DNA of 25,910 nt, taken from positions 1 through 25,910 of the IMG/VR virus record IMGVR_UViG_3300034012_002567; one strand, 5' to 3'. Below the pieces are notes generated by a model that did not search any database, was not told the origin of the DNA, and saw only the letters and a program-made list of their open reading frames with translations. Below are positions 1 to 5,174 of the stretch, one piece after another (positions within the stretch are counted from its first letter, which is position 1; each line of letters begins with the position of its first letter). Origin of the DNA: a virus. The position numbers and the translations under genes were made by a program.

Positions 1-234
1 CGAGAATTTGGTCTGTGCCTTGCCCACCGGCCGCACCTCGGCGAGTTCTTGCAGGACAAGCCAAGTGGACGAGCATTCGTCATCACGGTCCGCCAATGGG
101 ATTTCGGAGTTGTCCCACCAGTCCGCAAAGTCGCGCTTGATAAATGCCTCCGCTGCCGCGCGGGTCTCAAATGGTCCCTTCACCTCTCGCGTGGAGCCGC
201 CGAGGCTCTCGGTCTCAATAGCCCAAAATTTCAT
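1..234 (-). CDS. Hypothetical early protein, cut by the window edge (N-terminal 78 aa)
   Basis: This reading frame starts at the ATG at 234-232 and stays open to base 1, so its C-terminus lies outside the window. It begins MKFWAIETESLGG and continues with an acidic, Trp-rich stretch (DWWDNSEIPLADRDDE). The start is supported by an ATGA overlap with the stop codon of the 39-aa gene before it. I recognise no family. The N-terminal style (a short beta strand, then a PFETRAAAEAF helix) is common in small phage proteins that handle a single folded domain, but no function can be assigned. It is the fifth gene in the leftward early operon that begins at the GGTGCACC control region. Confidence 0.7.
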   Translation of the reverse strand, partial: MKFWAIETESLGGSTREVKGPFETRAAAEAFIKRDFADWWDNSEIPLADRDDECSSTWLVLQELAEVRPVGKAQTKFS

Positions 235-350
235 CGCGCGATCCTCCAAGTTGCCCAGCCAAGACCGACGAGCGGGGCGATGATTCCGATGTATTGGATG
301 AAGTAGCCGATGGATCGGCAGACGGATTGTGGGTCGTTTATATCAATCAT
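231..350 (-). CDS. 39-aa predicted single-span membrane peptide
   Basis: A 39-codon gene beginning MIDINDPQSV, with a hydrophobic segment from about residue 14 to 35 (IGYFIQYIGIIAPLVGLGWA) and a basic end (RIAR). That is the layout of a single-pass inner-membrane peptide with the C-terminus in the cytoplasm. Both ends are fixed by ATGA overlaps: its start overlaps the stop of the 51-aa gene and its stop overlaps the start of the next gene, which is good evidence that it is translated. No family is recognised. In an early phage operon such peptides may act in superinfection exclusion or membrane signalling, but that is only a guess from position. Confidence 0.65.
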   Translation of the reverse strand: MIDINDPQSVCRSIGYFIQYIGIIAPLVGLGWATWRIAR

Positions 351-502
351 AATTTGGTTGGGATGACATGGGTGGCTTGGAGCCGGTGTTTGAGAAAAAA
401 CTGGGTTTTTGCATCGCCGAATCCGGCGGCATGGATGAGGTCGCGAATGCGGCCAGTGAGCGGGCAGTAGCCCTCGCAAAGAAAAAGGCGTGGGGATTTC
501 AT
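347..502 (-). CDS. 51-aa hypothetical early protein
   Basis: Starts at the ATG at 502-500, overlapping the TGA of the excisionase-like gene as ATGA, and ends in a second ATGA overlap with the membrane peptide gene. The protein begins MKSPRLFLCEGYCPLTG and has two cysteines four residues apart (CEGYC), a helix (RIRDLIHAAGF) and a basic tail. A longer in-frame version starting near 550 is possible but would overlap the upstream gene by about 50 bases. The family is unknown. Two cysteines alone are too few to call a zinc site. Confidence 0.6.
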   Translation of the reverse strand: MKSPRLFLCEGYCPLTGRIRDLIHAAGFGDAKTQFFLKHRLQATHVIPTKL

Positions 503-702
503 TTCGATGGCCTCCGGTTGGATGTCTCGCCGATGCGGGCAGACCACCATTGATTGAGCGACTCGGTAAAAATCCGCCAGCCACCGCGATTCCCCAGCGG
601 CTTGGTTGCCGAGAAGCTGCCCTTGTAGATGTGCATTTTGATCGTCCAAGGGCAGGCCCCGGTCAGCTCGCACGCCTCCCGAATGGTCATCGTGCCTTTC
701 AT
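499..702 (-). CDS. Excisionase-like / MerR-type helix-turn-helix protein
   Basis: A 67-aa DNA-binding protein. Residues about 5-60 match the HTH_17 (excisionase, MerR-like winged helix) pattern: an initial TIREACELTG helix, a recognition helix around PWTIKMHIYKG, a basic wing, a GGWRI strand and a closing SLNQWW helix. Family members bind att-site or operator DNA as small architectural proteins, often directing excision or repressing early genes. It lies 0.8 kb from the integrase gene and in the divergent leftward operon, which fits a Xis or control role. The first ATG (702) overlaps the stop of the RHH gene as ATGA. A second ATG at 690 (MTIREA) is also possible. Whether it is the true excisionase cannot be decided from sequence alone. 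Confidence 0.75.
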   Translation of the reverse strand: MKGTMTIREACELTGACPWTIKMHIYKGSFSATKPLGNRGGWRIFTESLNQWWSARIGETSNRRPSK

Positions 703-860
703 TTCCGCGCCCTCCGTTTGTTAGTGCGCTGAAACATTTCCCGAACCGCCTGCACGATCACCTTGCTTGGTGTGGTGCTTTCGGCGTCCGCCTTCGCTTG
801 GATTTGCTCCCAGAGTTCAGCCGGGAAGCACGCTCCTTGTTTTCTGCTCGTCGCTGTCAT
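699..860 (-). CDS. Ribbon-helix-helix-like small regulator, first gene of the leftward early operon
   Basis: A 53-aa basic protein beginning MTATSRKQG. The layout is that of an Arc/CopG-like ribbon-helix-helix dimer: a short beta strand (GACFP), helix A (AELWEQIQAKADAE), the STTPSKV turn that joins the two helices in this fold, and helix B (IVQAVREMFQR), followed by a very basic tail. I chose the ATG at 860 because upstream in-frame starts (872 ATG, 896 TTG) fall inside the GGTGCACC palindrome that would be its operator. The gene is divergent from the 125-aa protein across about 180 bp containing four GGTGCACC sites, so autoregulation is likely. It ends in an ATGA overlap with the excisionase-like gene. 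Confidence 0.7.
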   Translation of the reverse strand: MTATSRKQGACFPAELWEQIQAKADAESTTPSKVIVQAVREMFQRTNKRRARK

Positions 861-863
861 GCG

Positions 864-887
864 GTGCACCATTTTATTTTGGTGCAC
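864..887. promoter_or_regulatory. Operator candidate O1/O2: paired GTGCACC / GGTGCAC sites
   Basis: GTGCACC (864-870) and its inverted partner GGTGCAC (881-887) are separated by a 10-bp A/T-only spacer (871-880). Each half is part of a GGTGCACC-type palindrome, so this may be two binding sites one helical turn apart in addition to one large dyad. It begins four bases upstream of the ATG of the leftward RHH gene, so a bound protein would block its transcription or translation. Confidence 0.7.
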
Positions 888-939
888 TTTTATCAATAAA
901 AAAAGTCAATGGGGTGTTCTCCCCATACGAAGATTTCTA

Positions 940-945
940 TTGACA
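940..945 (+). promoter_or_regulatory. Possible -35 box (TTGACA) of the rightward promoter
   Basis: A perfect TTGACA stands 99 bases upstream of the rightward 125-aa gene and upstream of two GGTGCACC palindromes. I see no good TATAAT at 16-18 bp spacing, so this is only a partial promoter match. Confidence 0.3.
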
Positions 946-980
946 TCCGCATGGACACTAGGTTTGCGGGCGAAAATTTA

Positions 981-1000
981 TTTTTCGGTGCACCGAAAAA
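981..1000. promoter_or_regulatory. Operator candidate O3: perfect 20-bp palindrome centred on GGTGCACC
   Basis: Bases 981-1000 form a perfect 20-bp palindrome (TTTTTC-GGTGCACC-GAAAAA when bounded by its A/T flanks). The core is at 987-994. It lies between the TTGACA at 940 and the start codon at 1044, where a repressor would stop rightward transcription. Confidence 0.75.
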
Positions 1001-1012
1001 AAGCAGGATTGA

Positions 1013-1026
1013 AAAGGTGCACCTTT
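1013..1026. promoter_or_regulatory. Operator candidate O4: AAAGGTGCACCTTT palindrome
   Basis: A perfect 14-bp palindrome with core GGTGCACC at 1016-1023. Its centre is 29 bp from the centre of O3, close to three helical turns, so proteins bound at both would sit on the same DNA face. It lies 18 bp upstream of the ATG of the 125-aa gene. Confidence 0.7.
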
Positions 1027-1043
1027 GCGATTAGGTTCCGAAT

Positions 1044-1421
1044 ATGGGTAGAAATAAGAAGCCGGAGAGTGAAAAGGCAACGAAGCCAGGCGTGTCATTA
1101 GACCACGAATGCCGCATTATTTTGAGCAAGATTTTAGAGTGGGAGCTTTCCGTTCAAAACAACGATCTGACCGCCTCTCAAGCCATTCGCAAGTGCATGC
1201 GCATTGCATGGCAGAGCCACTACGAAAAAATTTTTTCCGAGTATGAAGCCAAACAAATTATGGATGGCGTGGCATTGCTAAACGAAGAATCTCCGCAAAA
1301 ATCTTCAAGCAAACCGTCCAAAGTCTCCACCAGTGTGAATGCCAAAGTCGTGAAAGGCTCAGAGAGTTCCGTTGGTGGGTTCTCCAAAGCTACGACGGAC
1401 CGCTCCCGGAAGACTGGATAG
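1044..1421 (+). CDS. 125-aa rightward protein of the control region, possible RHH-like regulator
   Basis: The only convincing plus-strand gene in the window. It starts at the ATG at 1044, right after the O4 palindrome. The N-terminus is basic and disordered (MGRNKKPESEKATKPG), followed by a strand and helices (SLDHECRIILSKILEWEL, then LTASQAIRKCMRIAWQSHYEKIF) arranged much like a ribbon-helix-helix regulator. The last 40 or so residues are Ser/Lys-rich and look disordered. Its divergent position opposite the RHH/Xis-like operon fits a repressor or switch protein, but I do not recognise a named family. The open -1 frame beneath its 3' end is described as a separate finding. Confidence 0.7.
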   Translation: MGRNKKPESEKATKPGVSLDHECRIILSKILEWELSVQNNDLTASQAIRKCMRIAWQSHYEKIFSEYEAKQIMDGVALLNEESPQKSSSKPSKVSTSVNAKVVKGSESSVGGFSKATTDRSRKTG

Positions 1422-1515
1422 CAGAAGTGATCGACCTCACCACCCACGAAGAATGCGGGGGGGGGGGTAACTTGTTGTCTTTTATCGTTTTACCAATGCT
1501 TCTCTGCGCGTAGCA
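1422..1515. other. Convergent intergenic region with an 11-base poly-G run
   Basis: This is the gap between the rightward 125-aa gene and the converging integrase gene. It holds a run of 11 G at 1457-1467. I see no clear bidirectional terminator hairpin here. Long mononucleotide runs mutate by slippage and are prone to length error in sequencing. Confidence 0.6.
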
Positions 1516-2541
1516 TTAAACGGCCCACCAAGCCCGCCAATCTGCCCGCCGCGAAGGCACGGCGTAGACCCGCTTCACCATGGCCGTCGTCGAGTGTCCA
1601 AGCTGGTGAGCGGTCTTTCCAGCATCCTGTCCGCGCCCCAAATGGTAGGTTGCGTAAGAATGCCGCAGGGCGTTTTCTGGAAACTGCGACCACGGCACCT
1701 TGTCCGCCTCGTGCAGCCGCCTGATGAGCGCCTGACGCTCTTGATAAATGCGCAACGATGCCGGTGGCAAAATCAGCCCTTTCTTTTTATCGCCTGCAAA
1801 AAACGCCGCCCGCTTCGTGAGCGGCTCGGTGAAGTCCACGATACGCTCTGGCAGTCCGGTGCTCTGTTTTGAAACTTCCCGCCTCACCTCGATCTCTCCC
1901 CGTGCCGCGTCAATATCCTCCCACCGCATCCGCCGCACCTCGATAGACCGCAGGCCCGCAAATCCACCCAGCAGAAACCACGCCCGCAGCTCGTCGCTCA
2001 TCTCCTCGGCCAAGATCGTCACCATTTCCCCGGCTGTGACGAGCGACCGCTTCGCCTCCGCTTTCGGCGCTCGTATCCTCCGCAGCGGATTCCGATCCAG
2101 TAGCTCCATATCGACGCACCAAGCAAAGAACCCGCTCGCGTAGCGATGCCAGCCCGCCCGTGTCGTAGGTGAACCCTCGATGCCGTCAAACCACTTCCCC
2201 GCCTTGAGCGGCGTCACATTCGCCACCGGCCCATCGAACGCCTCCAGCAGCTTGCCGCAAACCCGCTCGACCTTCGACTTGTGCTCTTCCGAGGATTTGG
2301 ATTTGGTAGCAATGTAATCACGCACCGCCGACCGCATCGAAAGCCCTCCCTGATCCTTTTCCCGCAGTCCATCCGTTCCCGACTTCTGAAGAGTCTCCAA
2401 AAGCGCAGGCCCAGCCGCCCAAGCTTCCGCCTCCGTGGAGAAGAAGCGCCTGATCCTGTTGCCCGAAACAGCCGCCGGAATCTCCAGCTTCCAAGTGCCA
2501 GGACGAGACGCATTAGGAGAGACAAAATATCGAGCCTTCAT
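1516..2541 (-). CDS. int: Tyrosine recombinase / phage integrase
   Basis: A 341-aa site-specific recombinase that would join attP to a tRNA-Leu attB. From the ATG at 2541 it has an N-terminal arm-binding type region (1-65), a SAM-like core-binding domain (about 68-160) and a catalytic domain (about 165-341). Visible catalytic positions are Arg198 (GLRSIE), a possible Lys225, Arg293 (ALRHSYATY), His316 (QLGHS) and the nucleophile Tyr326 (RVYA). The usual first His of the HxxR box is Asn290. The frame stays open upstream to 2769, but that part translates the tRNA fragment (GFESRRRHW), so 2541 is the start. No Shine-Dalgarno sequence is present. Instead, three TGTTGCCC arm-like repeats abut the start codon, which suggests autoregulation. 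Confidence 0.95.
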   Translation of the reverse strand: MKARYFVSPNASRPGTWKLEIPAAVSGNRIRRFFSTEAEAWAAGPALLETLQKSGTDGLREKDQGGLSMRSAVRDYIATKSKSSEEHKSKVERVCGKLLEAFDGPVANVTPLKAGKWFDGIEGSPTTRAGWHRYASGFFAWCVDMELLDRNPLRRIRAPKAEAKRSLVTAGEMVTILAEEMSDELRAWFLLGGFAGLRSIEVRRMRWEDIDAARGEIEVRREVSKQSTGLPERIVDFTEPLTKRAAFFAGDKKKGLILPPASLRIYQERQALIRRLHEADKVPWSQFPENALRHSYATYHLGRGQDAGKTAHQLGHSTTAMVKRVYAVPSRRADWRAWWAV

Positions 2542-2571
2542 TGTTGCCCAAAACTGTTGCCCGTGTTGCCC
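2542..2571. repeat. Integrase arm-type site candidates, left arm (three TGTTGCCC)
   Basis: TGTTGCCC occurs at 2542-2549, 2555-2562 and 2564-2571. They run from the base next to the integrase start codon towards the tRNA-derived core. Direct repeats of 7-10 bp on both sides of a core are typical of the arm sites bound by the N-terminal domain of lambda-type integrases. Confidence 0.65.
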
Positions 2572-2680
2572 GATTTCGCAACATAAAACCCTACGACAAC
2601 CAAAAACAACAAACGCGAGCAAACAACAACAAAACCCCGCAGACCCGCACCCACAGCGGCAAAGAAGCCCACCCAGCCAG

Positions 2681-2733
2681 TGCCGGCGGCGGGACTCGAA
2701 CCCGCACACTCCTTTCGGAATAAGGGATTTTAA
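2681..2733 (-). other. attP: attP core: 3' part of a tRNA-Leu(UAA) gene
   Basis: Read on the minus strand, 2733 to 2681 gives the anticodon-loop bases TTAAAA, the 3' anticodon stem TCCCT, a long class II variable arm (TCC-GAAA-GGA), a perfect T-arm (GCGGG-TTCGAGT-CCCGC), the 3' acceptor strand CGCCGGC and discriminator A. This matches tRNA-Leu(UAA). The bases to the right (2734 onward) do not form a 5' half, so the gene is not functional. Tyrosine integrases commonly cross over in an anticodon loop and carry the rest of the tRNA as the core. Phage genes lie on both sides, so I call attP rather than a prophage end. Confidence 0.8.
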
Positions 2734-2765
2734 GTCGTTTTTGCGTGTTTGATAATCAACGACTT
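2732..2765. repeat. 8-bp inverted repeat at the core boundary
   Basis: AAGTCGTT (2732-2739) is repeated inverted as AACGACTT (2758-2765) with an 18-bp A/T-rich spacer. It overlaps the anticodon-loop edge of the tRNA-derived core. It could be an accessory protein site (Xis or IHF-like region) or a hairpin. Confidence 0.45.
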
Positions 2766-2772
2766 GCAAGGC

Positions 2773-2790
2773 TGTTGCCCGCCGTTGCCC
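2773..2790. repeat. Integrase arm-type site candidates, right arm (GTTGCCC x2)
   Basis: TGTTGCCC at 2773-2780 and CGTTGCCC at 2783-2790, spaced 10 bp apart, with a weaker ACTGCCC at 2796-2802. The orientation is the same as in the left arm. They complete a P-core-P' layout around the tRNA fragment. Confidence 0.6.
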
Positions 2791-2793
2791 TGT

Positions 2794-3069
2794 TTACTGC
2801 CCTTTTGGCCTGTAAAAGTTCACATTTTTGCGCTTCCCGCCGAGCATGATTTTGACCGTTCTCTTTTCAAGTTTACCTTCGCGGACGGCGGCATCGGCGA
2901 TTTGTCTGCCTGCGCAAAATTTGAGTTTCGAGAGCGCGGCGATTTCTTCGTTCGTCATCCATCCCTGCTTTTTGAGTTCGGCGGGGTCGCAGACTGCGAC
3001 TTCTTCAAAGAAGGCGCTCCAGGCGGATTCTATGGCAGGAGCCACGGCTGGTTTTTTTGTCTTTCGCAC
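2794..3069 (-). CDS. Small hypothetical protein with winged-helix-like C-terminus
   Basis: The frame ends at 2794. Starts are GTG codons at 3108, 3069 or 3045, giving 104, 91 or 83 aa. I list 3069 (VRKTKKPAV) as a compromise between a basic N-terminus and a modest overlap with the phosphoesterase gene. The C-terminal half reads GWMTNEEIAALSK, then AGRQIADAAVREG and KRKNVNFYRPK. This helix-turn-helix-wing order suggests a small DNA-binding domain, but no family is named. It is the last gene of the leftward late region before the attachment site. Confidence 0.6.
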   Translation of the reverse strand: MRKTKKPAVAPAIESAWSAFFEEVAVCDPAELKKQGWMTNEEIAALSKLKFCAGRQIADAAVREGKLEKRTVKIMLGGKRKNVNFYRPKGQ

Positions 3070-3761
3070 AGGTTCACGCTGGTTGAGTTGTCGGTGTAGT
3101 ATCCCCACGCGAATCCGTTGGAGTGAGCGAGGGAGGCTCGGCGCGAGGAGCTGTATTCCATGTCCAAATTGCAGATGGCGCCGAGGCAGTATCCGGTTGG
3201 CGAGTCAATTCGCCTGCCGCGCTCGATGCCTACGCGGTGCAGATGCGCCATAAGGACCTTTCCATATGTCTCTGCGTGATCCCTCACGGCAGATACGTTG
3301 CAGCTATAACCATGCACCAGCGCGAGGTCTCCGAGGCGGTGGACGCCCTTGCTGTTGTGGTATGGGTAGATTTTTGCTTTGAGCTTTTTGGCGCAGTCGC
3401 CGAGTTCGTTGAGCACGGTCATGGCGGCGTGCGCGTGGACGGCATTAGGAGAATCTGCCATGCGATTCAGTCTGGCCTCGTGGTTGCCGAGCATTATGAC
3501 ATTCGGCGAAAATTCATAAAGGAACGAAATGCCTTCGCTCACATCTTGGGCGATGTTCCGCGCGCGGTCTTTGCTGTCCACATCCGAGGACACGCCGCCA
3601 CGCATGGCTGCAAGGTCTATGAAGTCGCCGAGATGCGCCTTGAAGTCTGGCTTGAATTTCTTGGCAAAATCCAAAACGGCACGGCGGCTTTCGGGGCAGA
3701 TGAGTTCACCGTGGCTGCATCCGACGGCCATCCACTTTTTCCATTTTTTGATTGGTGTCAT
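3030..3761 (-). CDS. Calcineurin-like metallophosphoesterase
   Basis: A 243-aa protein with the ordered metal-binding blocks of the calcineurin-like superfamily: GCSHGE (14-19), GDFID (45-49), GNHE (92-95), VHGY (149-152) and AHLHR (172-176). These enzymes use two metal ions to cleave phosphodiesters or phosphomonoesters, and phage versions may act on nucleotides, RNA 2',3'-cyclic ends or DNA. The first block is normally D-x-H. Here the Asp position holds Cys15, a change that may alter metal use or define a subfamily. The start overlaps the stop of the 85-aa gene as ATGA. It follows the lysis cassette, so it is probably an accessory rather than a virion gene. The substrate cannot be predicted. 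Confidence 0.9.
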   Translation of the reverse strand: MTPIKKWKKWMAVGCSHGELICPESRRAVLDFAKKFKPDFKAHLGDFIDLAAMRGGVSSDVDSKDRARNIAQDVSEGISFLYEFSPNVIMLGNHEARLNRMADSPNAVHAHAAMTVLNELGDCAKKLKAKIYPYHNSKGVHRLGDLALVHGYSCNVSAVRDHAETYGKVLMAHLHRVGIERGRRIDSPTGYCLGAICNLDMEYSSSRRASLAHSNGFAWGYYTDNSTSVNLCERQKNQPWLLP

Positions 3762-4015
3762 GGGAGGTCAGGGATTTCTCTTTCCCGGCGCATTTCCCAA
3801 ATGTAGGAGCGGACCTTTTCAAGTGTGGCGTCGCACCCCGTGCGGGTCTCGCCTTCGTCATCGCGCCATTCGCGGAATTCGCCAGCGCCGTGTTTAAGGA
3901 ATGAGCGTATTTCTGAAATAAGGTCATCCAGTATTAAAATCGCGTCCATTCCTTTGACGGCGCAAATGTGCTCGGTGCGTTCTTCGGGCAGGGTGAATTC
4001 CAAAGTGGCCTTCAT
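3758..4015 (-). CDS. Conserved phage hypothetical protein, 85 aa
   Basis: The sequence opens with MKATLEFTLPEERTEH, followed by an acidic helical body with DAILILDDLISEIRSFLKH and a C-terminal helix (EKVRSYIWEMRRERE). This type of short acidic protein recurs in many environmental phages, but I know of no assigned function. It overlaps its upstream neighbour as ATGA and its downstream neighbour, the phosphoesterase, likewise. The three genes from 4266 to 3030 therefore look translationally coupled and probably work in the same accessory process. Confidence 0.8.
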   Translation of the reverse strand: MKATLEFTLPEERTEHICAVKGMDAILILDDLISEIRSFLKHGAGEFREWRDDEGETRTGCDATLEKVRSYIWEMRREREIPDLP

Positions 4016-4266
4016 GCTTCGGCTTCTTCGTCCTCTTCTTCGTCGTCATCGAATGGCCAGAGTATGCACTCGGCGTCACCGGCGAGGCTGCGGCAGGCGT
4101 ATTCGTTCCCGTGTTTTGTGTGCATGTGGAATGTTTCTCCGCCGTCTTCCCATGAGACGATTACGATTCCGCAATCAAAGTGTTCGGCGAGCAGTTGCCG
4201 GACTTGTGAAAGGATCTCGCTGCGGTCTGGCGGCGGAGTGGCTTTTGCTGATTGCTTGCGGCTCAC
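4012..4266 (-). CDS. Hypothetical acidic protein, 84 aa (GTG start)
   Basis: Starts with GTG at 4266 (VSRKQSAKATPP) and ends in a strongly acidic tail (FDDDEEEDEEAEA). The middle looks like a small alpha/beta fold: a helix (SEILSQVRQLLAEHF), then strands (GIVIVSWEDGG, FHMHTKHG). An AAGG sits only 3-4 bases before the start, too close for a strong ribosome site. TTTTGACA precedes it at 4281-4288, a near match to the motif seen at other gene junctions. The role is unknown. The acidic tail resembles that of DNA-mimic or chaperone-like proteins, but this is not diagnostic. Confidence 0.65.
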   Translation of the reverse strand: MSRKQSAKATPPPDRSEILSQVRQLLAEHFDCGIVIVSWEDGGETFHMHTKHGNEYACRSLAGDAECILWPFDDDEEEDEEAEA

Positions 4267-4290
4267 AGCCTTGGCTGTTTTGTCAAAAGA

Positions 4291-4770
4291 TTAGGCGAGA
4301 ATATCCACTTTCTCTGCGACTCGGCGGCGGAGGCTGGCGAGGAGTTCGCGCTCGGTCATGTTTTTTGACCAGGCGGGGCGGAATTGGTAGTGGGGTTCGT
4401 CGTTGAACTTCCAGCGACCTCCCCACTCGAACCCGAGCGATTCGCCGAGGGGGCCGAGTTCGCGGTATAAAGGATGGTCGCCGTGGTAGTTCTTGCCGTC
4501 CTTTGAAAAGACTCCGAGATCGATGGCGAGGCCGAAGTTGTGCATGGAATGGCCTGCGGGGGCTTTGGTGACGATCTTGCCGGGGGCTGTGCGGCCTTTG
4601 GCGTAGAGGGCGGCTTGCTCGTCGTAGGAGCGCAGGCCGCAGATGCACTTGACATCGAGGTTGCGCTGGGCGGCGAGGTTCTTGGCGGCGGCGACGAATG
4701 TGGCGGCGCGGTGATGGAGGTCGGGGTGGAGCGTGGCCAGATTGCGTTCGCTGCGTTCGTCGAGGGTCAT
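4291..4770 (-). CDS. Endolysin: L-alanyl-D-glutamate peptidase, M15 family
   Basis: A 159-aa zinc peptidase that would cut the peptide stem of peptidoglycan at the end of infection. It is full length for single-domain M15C endolysins of the T5 type. Zinc ligands are His77 and Asp84 in the SMHNFGLAID block and His127 in EPHYQF, with Glu125 as a possible catalytic base. An upstream GLRSYDEQAALYAKGR block is also typical. It has no signal peptide, so it needs a holin to cross the membrane. That holin gene lies immediately upstream and overlaps as ATGA. Confidence 0.93.
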   Translation of the reverse strand: MTLDERSERNLATLHPDLHHRAATFVAAAKNLAAQRNLDVKCICGLRSYDEQAALYAKGRTAPGKIVTKAPAGHSMHNFGLAIDLGVFSKDGKNYHGDHPLYRELGPLGESLGFEWGGRWKFNDEPHYQFRPAWSKNMTERELLASLRRRVAEKVDILA

Positions 4771-5174
4771 TTTGCGTTCACTCCTCTGATTTTTTCGAGG
4801 GTTCGGAGGGTTCCTAATCCGAGCATTCCCAAGAGTGTTGTCATCAGCATTTCGGTTGGGAGTGCTATGACTGGAGCGGGTTGTTTAGTAATAAGCACAT
4901 AGGTCCAACTAAAGAGCGGCTGGCCGACGCAGACCCATGCGAAGGAGGCGGCACATACCCAGCCTACGGCGGGTCGCCACCCGGAGACGAAGAGGGAGGC
5001 ATGGGCGGCTTCGGCGGTGTTGGTCTGGCTTTGATGGGTTGCTTCCTGTGCGGCGATTTCGAGCACACGGAGTTGCCAGGCTTCTTGCGCTTTGCGCTTG
5101 GCTTCGGTATCCGGCACAACCTTATCGATTATCTCGAGGCCGGTGCGCACCATCGCTGGAATGTCCCAAGTCAT
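4767..5174 (-). CDS. Holin, 3-TM gene-transfer-agent type
   Basis: A 135-aa membrane protein. An amphipathic, charged N-terminal region (about 1-60, with KRKAQEAWQLRVLEI) is followed by three hydrophobic segments: around SLFVSGWRPAVGWVC (62-80), AWVCVGQPLFSWTYVLI (about 80-96) and ALPTEMLMTTLLGMLGLGTL (about 103-122). The SLFVSGWRP...GWVC pattern matches the holins of the GTA_holin_3TM family (PF11351). It would form the lesion that releases the endolysin. Both neighbours overlap as ATGA, giving a compact cassette of membrane protein, holin and endolysin. Confidence 0.85.
   Translation of the reverse strand: MTWDIPAMVRTGLEIIDKVVPDTEAKRKAQEAWQLRVLEIAAQEATHQSQTNTAEAAHASLFVSGWRPAVGWVCAASFAWVCVGQPLFSWTYVLITKQPAPVIALPTEMLMTTLLGMLGLGTLRTLEKIRGVNAK

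Noticed and set aside
1220-1447. 75-aa minus-strand ORF opposite the 125-aa gene
   Set aside because: It runs antisense to the called gene with no overlapping-operon neighbour or leader. Its protein-like look is likely codon-mirror bias.
1457-1467. Poly-G run as a phase-variation switch
   Set aside because: It lies after the stop of the 125-aa gene and outside the integrase gene, so a length change alters no called product. Length error in sequencing is also possible.
2681-2765. Intact tRNA-Leu gene
   Set aside because: The right side has no D-arm or 5' acceptor strand; only the 3' part is present.
2541-2769. Extended N-terminus of the integrase starting at 2769
   Set aside because: The extra 76 codons translate the tRNA fragment (GFESRRRHW is a typical T-arm artefact) and the arm repeats. 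The codon at 2769 is TTG with no leader.
4283-4655. Arg/Pro-rich and Ser/Thr-rich ORFs over the endolysin gene
   Set aside because: They are shadows of the M15 endolysin, which has its catalytic motifs intact.
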